NCBI RefSeq assembly: GCF_000243095.1
Contig: NZ_AHJE01000015.1
Location: forward strand, 1-64,000
Source of the DNA: Cupriavidus basilensis OR16
Lineage (GTDB): Bacteria; Pseudomonadota; Gammaproteobacteria; Burkholderiales; Burkholderiaceae
Direction of reading: 5' to 3'
DNA length: 64,000 nucleotides
This document shows, one piece after another, positions 27,868 through 36,653 of this stretch. The position numbers and the translations under genes were made by a program. Under the pieces are notes generated by a model that saw only the letters and a list, made by a program, of their open reading frames with translations, made no database searches and had not been told where the DNA came from. Position 1 is the stretch's first letter. Each line of letters starts with the position of its first letter.

Positions 27868-29384
27868 CTAGCGCCTCGCGTACCGCTGTTGCAGCGGCAG
27901 CTTGTAGAGCTTCCCGTTGGGCTCACGGGGCAGGGCGGGATCGAAATCGATTGTCTTGGGGCATTTGATCGCCGAAAGCTTGCTGCGGCACCACGCGATC
28001 AGCTCCTGGCCAAGTTCGGGGCCCGCGTCGTGCGGCGCTACGGTCTGCACCACCGCCTTGACTTGCTCGCCGAGGTCCTCGTCCGGAATGCCGAACACCG
28101 CGCAGTCCGCAACCGCCGGATGGGCACCTAGCACATCCTCCACTTCCTGTGGATAGACGTTGACCCCGCCCGTAATGATCGTGAATGACTTGCGGCCCGT
28201 CAGGTACAGATAGCCTTCGGCATCGACGTAACCCAGGTCGCCGTAGGTCCGCCAGCCTTGCGGGCTCGTCACCTTTTCGGTCTTCGCGGCGTCACCGTGA
28301 TAGCTGAAATTGCCCGTGCCCTCGAAGAAGATCATGCCGACCTGTCCCGCCGGCAACGCATGCCATTCGTCGTCAAGGATGTGGATGGGCGCCTGCGTTG
28401 AGCGCCCTACCGAGCCCTTGTGCAGCAGCCACTCCTGGGACGTGATGCCGCATGCGCCGACACCTTCGGTGCCCGCATACACCTCGTAGAGAACCGGGCC
28501 CCACCACGCGATCATGGCCTCCTTCACGTAGACCGGACAAGGCGCGGCACCGTGCACCGCCAGGGTCATCGACAAGAGCTGGTAGCGCCGTTTCACGGCG
28601 TCGGGCAGGCGCAGCATGCGGGAGAACATGGTTGGCACCCACAAGCTGGCCGTGCATTGGTGTCGCTCGATCAGTGCCAGCGCCTGCTCCGGCTCGAAAC
28701 GCTTCATCACGATCAGCGTCCCCCCCGTTGCCAGGACGGCGCACGCATACCGGAACGGCGCGCTGTGGTAGAGCGGCGACGTGGAGAGGAAGACCGTGTC
28801 GCGGGTGCAGGTCTGCATCAGCGCTGCCAGGCGAGGATCGGCGCTGTCGTACGGGCGGGTCATCGTGGCACGCTTGACGCCCTTGGGCTTGCCCGTGGTC
28901 CCGGACGAATACAGCAGCACCTCCCCGCAGGCCGGGTCGGAGAGTTCGCTGTCGTCAAATCCCGCGGCGGCGTGGTCCCAGTCCAGGTAGCCTGCCACCT
29001 CTCCCGCGCAGGCAATGCGGCGTACACCGGGATCAAGCAGGCCAGGCAGGCCCGGCATTGCCGCAGCCTTGCCCGCGGCGATGGCAAGCACGCTGGCGCC
29101 GCTATCCACGTACTGTAGGCGAGCTCTTCCGCCGTCGCCCGCGTCGAGACCGGCGTGAAGTAGACGCCGATGCGTTGCGCGGCGAGACAGACCGCCAGGA
29201 ACACTGCATCGTTCTCCAGGCAGAAGACCAGCGTATCTCCCGCGCGAAGTCCCTGGCTCCTCAACAGGCGCGCGCCGCGATTGGCTCGCCGCTCCAGCTC
29301 GCCATACGTCATCGAAGAGTTGTCGTCCGCAAAAATGGCGCACACGTCGTCTGGCGCGGTCTTTCCAAAAAAGGATGGATGCAT
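27868..29384 (-). pseudogene. AMP-forming acyl-CoA ligase, single-base frameshift
   Basis: ANL-family ligase that adenylates a carboxylic acid and forms its CoA ester. The N-terminus (MHPSFFGKTAPDDVCAIF to STRATAEELAY) and the remainder (YVDSGASVLAIA onwards) lie in different frames; one base is missing within 29105-29118. The rest is complete: P-loop YSSGTTGKPKG, A8 region YGDLGYVDAEGYLYLTGR, and the catalytic Lys in EPNGKLYKLPL. Restored length is about 505 residues, normal for the family. Its place between a Bug receptor and a crotonase suggests it activates the imported acid. Confidence 0.85.
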
Positions 29385-29416
29385 AGTTCAGTTGGCTAAT
29401 CGGCTTGGTGCCTTTG

Positions 29417-29465
29417 CGGCATGTACGGCATGTACGGCATGTACGGCATGTACGGCATGTACGGC
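29417..29465. repeat. 9-bp tandem repeat, five copies
   Basis: Unit cggcatgta is repeated five times without mismatch (29417-29461) plus a partial copy, in the gap between the Bug receptor stop and the ligase start. Confidence 0.9.
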
Positions 29466-29467
29466 TT

Positions 29468-30496
29468 CTATTCTTCGATCGAGATGCCCGAATGGCGCAC
29501 CGCGTCCGACCAGAATTTCAGCTCCGTCTGGAAGTACCGCGCGGATTCCTCCACGCTGAGGTTGAGCGGCTGGAGGTTGTAAGCCAGCGACTTCGCCTTG
29601 ATCTCTTCGTCGACCGCTTCGCGAAACGCCAGGTTCAGCTTGCGCAGGACCGCTACCGGCGTGCCAGCCGGCGCGTACAGGCCTACGTGGAATTTCAGGG
29701 AGAACTTCTCCATGCCCGGAGTTTCGGAGGCCAATGGTATGTCCGGCATGGAAGGACTGCGGCGCGGGCCCGTTTGCGCGATCACCTTGACCCTGCCGGT
29801 AGGCAGCAGCGGCGCCATCCCGGTGTAGCCATCGAAGGTCATGTCGATGACGCCGGAGCCCAGGTCGTTGAGCAGGGTCGGCCCACCTTTGTAGGAAACC
29901 TGTGTCAGCTTGATCCCCGCCATCTGTTCGAGCAGCACCGGGCCCAGGTGCGTCGTGCCGCCTACCGTCGACGTCCCGTAGGTGAGGCCACCCGGCTTGG
30001 TCCTGGCCAGGGCGAGAAAGCCCGCGAGGTTCGTCACGGGCAGCGTGCCGCTGACCGCCACCGCAAAGCCGTCTTCGCCCAGGTAGGCGATGGGAACCAG
30101 ATCGGTTGCCGTGTTGTAGGGCAGCTTGCGGTAGAGCGCGGAGTTGGTCAGCAGCGTGTTGACCGCGATCAACAGGGTGTAGCCATCGGCGGGGCTCTTT
30201 GCCACGGCGCTGGTGGCAATGATCGTGTTGCCGCCCGGCCGGGGCTCGATCACGACGGGCTGGCCCAGTATCCTGGCGACCCGGATGGCAAGCGGGCGAA
30301 GAAAATTGTCGGTGGACCCGCCCGCGGGGAACGGCGTAATGACCCGGACGGGACGCGATGGAAATGCATCGGGCTGCTGCGCCGATGCACCCGCCGCCAG
30401 GGCCGAAAGCCCCAGCAAGAGGGCGGGCGCCGCCGCGAGGCGCGCACGGCGCGTCCATGAGAAAGCTGGGAACCGGCTATTCGAGATCATGTTCAT
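29468..30496 (-). CDS. Bug-family tripartite tricarboxylate transporter substrate-binding protein
   Basis: Periplasmic solute-binding protein, 342 residues from MNMISNSRFPAFSW with agagga upstream. The signal region (RRARLAAAPALLLGLSALA) ends ASA-QQ. The Bug signature FPSRPVRVITPFPAGGSTD follows, and GTSTVGGTTHLG lies in the ligand-binding cleft. Such receptors bind carboxylates; no TctA/TctB membrane genes are nearby, so it is an orphan receptor, common in Cupriavidus and Bordetella. Confidence 0.92.
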   Translation of the reverse strand: MNMISNSRFPAFSWTRRARLAAAPALLLGLSALAAGASAQQPDAFPSRPVRVITPFPAGGSTDNFLRPLAIRVARILGQPVVIEPRPGGNTIIATSAVAKSPADGYTLLIAVNTLLTNSALYRKLPYNTATDLVPIAYLGEDGFAVAVSGTLPVTNLAGFLALARTKPGGLTYGTSTVGGTTHLGPVLLEQMAGIKLTQVSYKGGPTLLNDLGSGVIDMTFDGYTGMAPLLPTGRVKVIAQTGPRRSPSMPDIPLASETPGMEKFSLKFHVGLYAPAGTPVAVLRKLNLAFREAVDEEIKAKSLAYNLQPLNLSVEESARYFQTELKFWSDAVRHSGISIEE

Positions 30497-30522
30497 ACAG
30501 TCCTCTTGGGATGCACGCGGCA

Positions 30523-31638
30523 TCAGAATTTGTGACGGATGCCGACGGCCGCGCCCAGCATGCTGTCCTTGCCCGCGCCAAGGAAATAGCCATTGGCGAA
30601 GCTGATCGCCGAGGTATCGAAATCCAGGCCGGCGTGCTTTGCATAGGCCGTGGTCAGGTACACATCCGTGCGCTTGGACAGGTTGTAGTCCATCATGAAC
30701 GAGACTTGCCACGGGTTCTTGATGTTCGCGCTGCCCAGACTCTTTACGTCGTCGTAGTAGTAGGCCAGCGTGAGACCCAGCACCGGCGTGGCCTGGTAGT
30801 TGGTGCCGAGCCAATAGTAGTCGTCGCGCAGGATCGCAGCGCCGCTGGCGTCAGTGCTCTTGCCCCAGCGGTAGCCACCCATGAGCTTTGCGGCACCCAC
30901 GGTGTAACTAGCGGCAGCGCCGACCTTCTTGAACGTGCCGGTGCCGCCCGCCGCGTTCAGCGTGGGGTTGAACTGGTCATAAGCAAGGCTCGCGCCGAAC
31001 GGGCCGGCTGCGTAAGACACGCCCGCCCCGTAGCCGGTATCGCGGCGGAATTGCCCTGGCACCTCGCCACCACCTGCAACGCCGTTGCCGAAACTCCAGT
31101 GCGCGATGGCGGTGACAGGCCCAAAGACACCGTTGTACTTGACCGTGTTGTCCGACCTGACGTTAAGGCCAAGCAACGCCACGAAGGGTTCGTACTGGCT
31201 CGCGTAGCCCGTGGGGGAAAAATCGGCGAGCATGCTGAACAGCGTGGAGTACTGGCGGCCGAAGGTAACGCGGCCGAAGCTCGCGCTCTCCAAGCCCACG
31301 TAGGCCTGCCGCCCGAACAGGCGGCCACCTTGCTGCAGCTTGCCATCATCGGAGCCAAAACCGTTCTCCAGCACGAACAAGGCTTTCATGCCGCCGCCGA
31401 GTTCCTCCACGCCGCGCAGGCCCCAGCGCGAGCCGGACAACCCACCCGCTGTCATCCGTGCCACGTTGCTGGCCGGGCCGGCGGCGAAGCCATTGGCCGC
31501 GGATGGCGTGACGCCGGAAAAATTGGTGATGTACTCGATATTGGTATCCACCACGCCGTACAAGGTCACACTGGAATCGGCCTGCGCCACACCGGCGAAC
31601 AGGCTGAATGCAGCCAACGCGAAAAGCGATTGCTTCAT
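30523..31638 (-). CDS. General porin (Gram-negative OmpC/OmpF-like)
   Basis: 371-residue outer-membrane trimeric porin: signal MKQSLFALAAFSLFAGVAQA, then SSVTLYGVVDTNIEY, the standard first strand of Burkholderiales porins. The eyelet-loop region YSTLFSMLADF and the aromatic C-terminal strand GAAVGIRHKF are present. First gene of the operon with the Bug receptor, ligase and crotonase, consistent with outer-membrane uptake of the same substrate. Confidence 0.93.
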   Translation of the reverse strand: MKQSLFALAAFSLFAGVAQADSSVTLYGVVDTNIEYITNFSGVTPSAANGFAAGPASNVARMTAGGLSGSRWGLRGVEELGGGMKALFVLENGFGSDDGKLQQGGRLFGRQAYVGLESASFGRVTFGRQYSTLFSMLADFSPTGYASQYEPFVALLGLNVRSDNTVKYNGVFGPVTAIAHWSFGNGVAGGGEVPGQFRRDTGYGAGVSYAAGPFGASLAYDQFNPTLNAAGGTGTFKKVGAAASYTVGAAKLMGGYRWGKSTDASGAAILRDDYYWLGTNYQATPVLGLTLAYYYDDVKSLGSANIKNPWQVSFMMDYNLSKRTDVYLTTAYAKHAGLDFDTSAISFANGYFLGAGKDSMLGAAVGIRHKF

Positions 31639-31930
31639 GCTCGAAATCTCCTCCTGCCATCGTTATTGTTCTGGTCGTGGGAGCATCGCGTCCGGCGCGA
31701 TGTCCTGCCGCAGACTATTTCATATCGCCCCGGGGGCGTCCAATGACGGTTCGGGGTTTATTGATGTGAGAGTGGAATCAATGCGAAAGAGACAGGGCAG
31801 GCGGTATGGCGCGTTTCATGCGAGGTTCGCATCATTAAAGCGCGAATGCGCATTGGACGCGGCGGGCGCACGGCTCGTATAGTTTTTCGAAGCGTTCTTC
31901 CTCCCTCTCTCTATCCCGCAAGGAGATTCC
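31639..31930. promoter_or_regulatory. Divergent promoter region porin / nitronate monooxygenase
   Basis: Holds a 7-bp dyad catcgcg-tccgg-cgcgatg (31684-31702) near the porin start, and a widely spaced 9-bp inverted repeat cgtccaatg (31737-31745) / cattggacg (31851-31859). These could be regulator sites for the divergent pair. No clear -35/-10 pair identified. Confidence 0.4.
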
Positions 31931-32938
31931 ATGGCCATTCCGTCGGCGCTGAACAATACGCTTCGCCTGCCAATCATCGGGTCACCCATGTTCATCAGTT
32001 CGGGCATCGAACTGGTGGCCCAGCAATGCATCAACGGCATCGTGGGGGCCTTCCCGGCGCTCAACGCGCGCCCGCAGGCGCAGCTTGCTGACTGGATCGC
32101 GGAGATTCGCGAGCGGCTGGCCGCCGCGCGGCGGACTGACCCGGCGCGCAAGGTCGCGCCCTTCGCCGTGAACCAGGTCATGAGCAAGCTCAACACGCGC
32201 TGGGAGCAAGACCTCGTCACCATCGTTGAGCACCAGGTCCCCATCATCATCACCAGCCTGAAGGCCCCGCCAATGGAAGTCATCCAGGAAGTGCATGCCT
32301 ACGGTGGCCTGGTCTTGCATGACGTGACCAATGTGCGGCATGCCAGGAAAGCCGCCTCGATGGGCGTGGATGGCCTGATCCTGGTGGCCGCCGGCGCCGG
32401 CGGCCAGGGCGGGGACCGCAGCCCGTTCGCCCTGATCAACGAGGTGCGGCGCTTCTTCGATGGCGTCGTCGTGCTGGGCGGCGCCATATCCACGGGCGGC
32501 GACGTCCTGGCCGCGCAGGCCATGGGCGCTGATCTCGCGTACATGGGCACGCGCTTCCTCGCCGCGCAGGAGTCGTGCGTGAGCGATGTCTACAAGGAAG
32601 AACTCATCCAGAGCACGGCGGCCGACATCGTCTACAGCAACACCTTCACCGGGGTGTACGGCAATTACCTGCGGGCAAGCCTGGTCAAGGCAAACCTGGA
32701 CCCCGACAACCTGCCGCCGTTCAGCCAGGAAACCAGCAAGTACCGCAGTACCGGGGACGGCAACGTAAAGGTCTGGCGCGATGTTCGCGGCGCAGGCCAC
32801 GGATGCGGCTCCATCGATGCGAGCGAGCACGTGGCGGACATCATCGCCACGCTTGAGGCCGGGTATCACCGCGCTGCCGATGAGATGCAGCGCAAGCGCT
32901 TCGCCCCGGCGGCCAGGGCGGGCGCGTCAACGTCCTGA
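31931..32938 (+). CDS. Nitronate monooxygenase / 2-nitropropane dioxygenase family
   Basis: FMN-dependent TIM-barrel flavoprotein, 335 residues. Visible signatures: RLPIIGSPMFISSGIELV at the N-terminus, the FMN phosphate-binding GAGGQGGD and LGGAISTGGDVLAAQAMGAD, followed by MGTRFLAAQES. It oxidises alkyl nitronates or acts as an enoyl reductase-like flavoprotein. aaggag precedes the ATG. Divergent from the porin-Bug-ligase-crotonase operon. Confidence 0.9.
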   Translation: MAIPSALNNTLRLPIIGSPMFISSGIELVAQQCINGIVGAFPALNARPQAQLADWIAEIRERLAAARRTDPARKVAPFAVNQVMSKLNTRWEQDLVTIVEHQVPIIITSLKAPPMEVIQEVHAYGGLVLHDVTNVRHARKAASMGVDGLILVAAGAGGQGGDRSPFALINEVRRFFDGVVVLGGAISTGGDVLAAQAMGADLAYMGTRFLAAQESCVSDVYKEELIQSTAADIVYSNTFTGVYGNYLRASLVKANLDPDNLPPFSQETSKYRSTGDGNVKVWRDVRGAGHGCGSIDASEHVADIIATLEAGYHRAADEMQRKRFAPAARAGASTS

Positions 32939-32941
32939 GGT

Positions 32942-32971
32942 TTGACATACGGTTGCCGTGGTCCGTATAAG
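32942..32971 (+). promoter_or_regulatory. Sigma-70 promoter with embedded dyad
   Basis: ttgaca (32942-32947), an 18-bp spacer, and tataag (32966-32971) form a near-consensus promoter. The spacer carries the dyad atacgg-N10-ccgtat (32947-32968), well placed for a repressor. It reads toward the MFS-GST genes about 290 bp downstream. Confidence 0.6.
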
Positions 32972-33262
32972 AGAGGGACACGCGCATCCGGTTCTCTGCC
33001 TTCAGGCCAGTGGCCTACCCGGTGATGATGGAAGGGCTGTGGGAGGCGGCGCACAAGCCTTGACCTCGCCGGCCAGCCGAACCCAGCCTTTGCCGTATCC
33101 AGATTGACAGCGCTTGCGCCCGGACTTACCCTCGCTCGGGTTATCCGACCAAGCCTGCACATCGCTTCACGGCTACCTGACTTCACGGTTGCCCCTGGTG
33201 TGCCGGCCTGGTCGCGACAAAGAAGAAAACAATAACAATACAAAGCCAGAGACCGTTCCACC
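32972..33262 (+). other. Long untranslated leader of the MFS-GST genes
   Basis: No gene supported. A 12-residue frame (MMEGLWEAAHKP, 33025-33063) could be a leader peptide or the tail of a lost gene. A purine-rich run with aagaagaaaac precedes the MFS start. Confidence 0.35.
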
Positions 33263-34439
33263 GTGCCCCCTCGCCTGTCCGACCTCCGCCCCGTCCTGCC
33301 GATCCTGCTCGGCGCTTCCGTCATGCTGAGCCTGGCCATGGGCCTGCGCCAGAGCCTTGGCATCTTCATGCCACCGTTGACCAAGGACATCGGCATCTCG
33401 GTGTCGGATTTCACGATCGCGATCGCGGTGCAGAACCTGGCGGCCGTTGATGATGAGCGGCTCGCTGCTCTATGTGCTGGGGCTGGCGCTGCTGGCCACG
33501 TCGCACGGCATGGTAGGCGTCACGCTCGGCGCCGGCGTGGCGATCGGGGCGTCGATGGCTTGCACCGGCAGCGCCATTGCCATGGCGGTGGCCGCGCGGC
33601 CGGTGCCTGCGGCGCTGCGCAGCGCGGTGCTTGGCATTGTGTCTGGCGCCGGCTCGCTTGGGGCCCTGGTGGCAGCGCCGATCGGGCAGGTGGTGGCGCA
33701 GTCGTTCGGCTGGCGCGTGGGGCTGGCGGCCTTTATCCTGCTTGCGCTGGTGATGCTGCCGGCCGCGTGGTACGCGGGCAAGGTGGATCGCCTGCCGCTG
33801 CCCACATTGCCCGGCGCCGTGCAGCAGAATGCGCGCGAGGCGCTTGGCGCGGCGCTGCGGAACAAGGCGTTCCTGGTCATGGGCGCCGCGTATTTCGTGT
33901 GCGGCATGCAGTTGGTCTTCCTCACTACGCACCTGCCTTCGTATCTCGACATCTGCGGGATGGACCCGATGCTCAGCGCCAAGGCGCTTGGCGTGATCGG
34001 CGGCTTCAATGTGCTGGGCAGCCTGTTCTTCGGCTGGGCCGGCGGACGGGTCAACAAGCTCGTGCTCCTCGGCACCATCTACAGCGTGCGCTCGCTCGCG
34101 CTGGCCTGGTACTTTTCATCCGCGCCCACGCCGGGCAGCACGCTGGTATTTGCCGCCGTCATGGGCTTCCTGTGGCTGGGCGTGGCACCGCTGGTGGCGG
34201 GCTGGATCGCGCAGACCTTCGGCCTGCGCTGGCAGGCCATGCTGGGCGGCGTGGCGTTCTTCAGCCACCAGATCGGCAGCTTCGTCGGCGCGTTCGGGGG
34301 CGGACTGGTCTACGATGCGCTGGGCTCCTACACCCTGGCATGGCAGATCGGAGTGACACTTGGGCTGGCCGCCGGGCTGGCGCAGATCGCCTTCGCGGTG
34401 GCCACGCGCCCGCGCCCGCCGCAGCTGATCGCGACCTAG
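33263..34439 (+). pseudogene. MFS transporter with internal out-of-frame deletion
   Basis: From the GTG at 33263 the frame encodes a first membrane helix and MGLRQSLGIFMPPLTKDIG, typical of the OxlT/MCT-like MFS clade, up to IAIAVQNLA. The next recognisable segment, MMSGSLLYVLGLALLATS (third helix), is in a different frame starting at 33447. About 20 residues that normally hold the second helix and the GxxxDRxGRR-type loop are missing between, at about 33431-33460. The remaining helices through WQIGVTLGLAAGLAQIAF are intact. A 636-codon frame running on into the GST is only an artefact of the shift. Confidence 0.8.
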
Positions 34440-34477
34440 GCGGTACAACCGTACCTGTACGACAAGGAGCAACCATC

Positions 34478-35173
34478 ATGGCCCTGACGCTTCATTACCA
34501 TCCGCTGTCTTCGTTCTGCCACAAGGTGCTGATCGCGCTCTACGAGAACCAGACGCCGTTTTCCGGCGTTGTGGTGAACCTTGGCGAGAAGGACTCGCGC
34601 GCCGCGTTCCTGGCGCTCTGGCCGGTCGGCAAGATGCCGGTGCTGCGCGACGACAGCCGCGACGCGACGCTCCCGGAAACCACGATCATCATCGACTACC
34701 TCGACCAGCACTACCCGGGCGCGCGCGCGCTGCTGCCGGCCGACGACGACGAGCGCCGCGAGGCGCGGCTGTGGGATCGCATCTTCGACCTCTACGTGCA
34801 CCTGCCGATGCAGAAGATCGTCGGCGACAGGCTGCGGGCGGAGGCAGAGCGCGACCCGCGCGGCGTGGCGGACGCCCAAGCCGCCCTGCGCACCGCCTAC
34901 GACATGATCGAGCAGCGCATGGCCAGCCGCACCTGGATGGTCGGCGAGCACTTCTCGCTGGCGGACTGCGCCGCGGAACCAGCGCTGTTCTACGCGGCAG
35001 CGGTAGTGCCTTTCGCGCCGACGCATCCGTGCCTCGCCGCCTATTTCGAACGGCTGGTGGCCCGTCCCGCGGTTGCGCGCGTGCTGGCCGAGGCCCGCCC
35101 CTACTTCACCATGTTCCCGATCAAGGATGCCATCCCGGCGCGCTTTCTGCAGGACGAGCCGCCGGTTGCCTGA
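34478..35173 (+). CDS. Glutathione S-transferase
   Basis: 231-residue cytosolic GST: thioredoxin-fold N-domain (LTLHYHPLSSFCHKVLIAL; cysteine or serine near residue 12-14 as the likely catalytic residue; PETTIIIDYLDQHYP as the glutathione-binding Glu-Thr segment) and an all-helical C-domain. aaggag lies upstream. It follows the MFS gene by 38 bp and is probably co-transcribed; a role in handling an electrophilic aromatic compound is inference. Confidence 0.9.
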   Translation: MALTLHYHPLSSFCHKVLIALYENQTPFSGVVVNLGEKDSRAAFLALWPVGKMPVLRDDSRDATLPETTIIIDYLDQHYPGARALLPADDDERREARLWDRIFDLYVHLPMQKIVGDRLRAEAERDPRGVADAQAALRTAYDMIEQRMASRTWMVGEHFSLADCAAEPALFYAAAVVPFAPTHPCLAAYFERLVARPAVARVLAEARPYFTMFPIKDAIPARFLQDEPPVA

Positions 35174-35480
35174 TCCCTTTACTTCGTGCTGGCCGTCACC
35201 GCCGGCAACTACGACACGCCGGACCAATGGGTTGCGCCCGTGGCGGCCTTGCGACAGATCTGCCTGGCCAGCCGGGCAGAGTGAATGACTGCACATTGCA
35301 AATACATGACAGCGATGTGCTCAATGTGTCACGAATGGACACTTCATCCCGCCGCCGGGTGATGCACGCGGCAGTTCTTCCGCCCGTGGCCGGCCCGCTT
35401 CGTTCCTAAAGCCGGGATAAGGCCGCAATGGCCCTGCTCCTCTTCGCATTGATCCCCCTTCCCGCTGCTTAATATTCCGC
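35174..35480. other. Intergenic region after GST
   Basis: A short open tail with host-like codons (FVLAVTAGNYDTPDQW to the stop at 35284) looks like the end of a lost gene. No complete gene is visible. Confidence 0.35.
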
Positions 35481-35625
35481 CGCACCTCACGAAACACGAC
35501 GAGGTGCGCCTGAAGCCGAAACTCTGAGGAAATGCAGATTTGCTGGCCCGGCGCGCCCATGCGGGCGTTGCCAAGTCGTCCTGGTCGCCCCGCGTGTGCT
35601 CCCGCCGCGCGGGGTGCTTTTTTTT
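35481..35625 (+). ncRNA. Candidate small RNA with own promoter and terminator
   Basis: A -10 box taatat (35470-35475) with a weak -35 ttgatc (35449-35454, 15-bp spacing) would start transcription at about 35481, exactly at a perfect 8-bp hairpin cgcacctc/gaggtgcg (35481-35508). About 80 nt later a strong stem ccccgcg/cgcgggg (35588-35614) is followed by eight T residues. The 145-nt unit contains no plausible ORF and lies over 300 bp past the GST stop. Confidence 0.45.
35588..35625 (+). terminator. Rho-independent terminator
   Basis: ccccgcg (35588-35594) pairs with cgcgggg (35608-35614); a run of eight T follows. It works only for plus-strand transcripts; no T-run lies on the LysR side. Confidence 0.75.
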
Positions 35626-35666
35626 GCGCGCCGCGGCAATGCGGCGCGCGGCCCCCGGGAGGAATA

Positions 35667-36653
35667 TCAACCTGCTGCGTGCGCGGTCTCGGCGACCAGC
35701 GCATCGATCAGCGCCGCCATGGACGCGCGCTTGAGCGCCGACTGCCTGACCAGCACGCCGATCTCGCGGAACACGGGTTCGCCGGGCAACGGTATCTCCA
35801 TGACATTACGCGCGGCCCGTAGCGGCACCAGCGCGGCCGGAATGATCGCGCAGCCCAGCCCTTCATCGACCAACCGCAGGATCACCGCGGGCTCGTCCAG
35901 CTCCATGCCCTCCTCCACCCATAACCGATGCCGGCGCAGATAGCGGTCCACCAGCTGCCCGCCCATGGAATGCCGGTTGTAGCGGATGAACGGCATGGCC
36001 GCCAGCACCGCCTTGAGATCGTGCGGCGAGCCCGCCGGCGCGATGCCGACAAAGCGCTCGCGCATCAGCGGCAGCCATTTGAGTTCCTGCGGAATGCCCA
36101 GCCTCGGCTTGATCAGTACCGCCACGTCGAGCTCGCGGGCGTCGACCTGGGTGAGCAACTGGGTGGACATGCCAGGGACGATGTTGACGTGCGTCCGGGG
36201 AAACCCGGCGCGAAAGCGCTTCATCGCACCGGGCAGCAGCGTGGCCTGCACGGTGGAGACGGCGCCGAGTTCCAGCGGCGTGATGTCGGAGGCCGAATGC
36301 GCGCGGCCCTTCATCGACTCGTATAGCTCGACAAAGCGAACGGCTTCCGGCAGCAGCTTGCGGCCCTCCTCGCTCAGCGCGACCGATTTGCCGGCCCGGT
36401 CGAACAACGTGCAGCCAAGGTCTTCCTCCAGCCGGCGTATCTGGGTGCTCACCGCTGACTGGGTAAGGGCAAGGCGCGCGCCGGCGGCGGAAAAGGACGC
36501 GGTCTCCGCCGCCACAAGGAAGGTGCGGAACAGGCGACCATGTTCTTCCTCGATCCGTCGGGCAACGCGCTGGAGTTCAAGGCCTTTGGCGACATCAGCC
36601 AGGTCTTCGCGAAGTAATCCCACCCCGCTTTCGTACCAGACGGACCCAGACAT
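35667..36653 (-). CDS. LysR-family regulator fused at its 5' end to foreign sequence
   Basis: The LysR body is complete from [19 protein letters not shown] (winged helix, codon at 36536) to the end of the effector domain. LysR proteins begin a few residues before this motif, but here no start codon is present: the frame continues upstream through antisense of a glyoxalase-family tail (36519-36617) and reaches an ATG only at 36653, opposite the start of the hydrolase gene. A deletion has evidently joined the 5' end of the regulator to the 3' end of the divergent gene. Whether the extended protein is made is unknown. Confidence 0.7.
   Translation of the reverse strand: MSGSVWYESGVGLLREDLADVAKGLELQRVARRIEEEHGRLFRTFLVAAETASFSAAGARLALTQSAVSTQIRRLEEDLGCTLFDRAGKSVALSEEGRKLLPEAVRFVELYESMKGRAHSASDITPLELGAVSTVQATLLPGAMKRFRAGFPRTHVNIVPGMSTQLLTQVDARELDVAVLIKPRLGIPQELKWLPLMRERFVGIAPAGSPHDLKAVLAAMPFIRYNRHSMGGQLVDRYLRRHRLWVEEGMELDEPAVILRLVDEGLGCAIIPAALVPLRAARNVMEIPLPGEPVFREIGVLVRQSALKRASMAALIDALVAETAHAAG
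36510..36617 (+). pseudogene. C-terminal remnant of a glyoxalase/VOC-family protein
   Basis: The plus-strand frame ending at 36617 encodes [20 protein letters not shown] then [14 protein letters not shown], the standard C-terminus of a bacterial VOC metalloenzyme (the Glu of NALEFK is the usual metal ligand). Upstream the frame runs into the LysR HTH codons and has no start. Only about 33 of roughly 130-140 residues remain. Confidence 0.75.

Noticed and set aside
33263-35173. 636-residue fusion of transporter and GST
   Set aside because: The middle is out-of-frame translation of the MFS gene; the true MFS helices are in another frame and the GST has its own start with aaggag.
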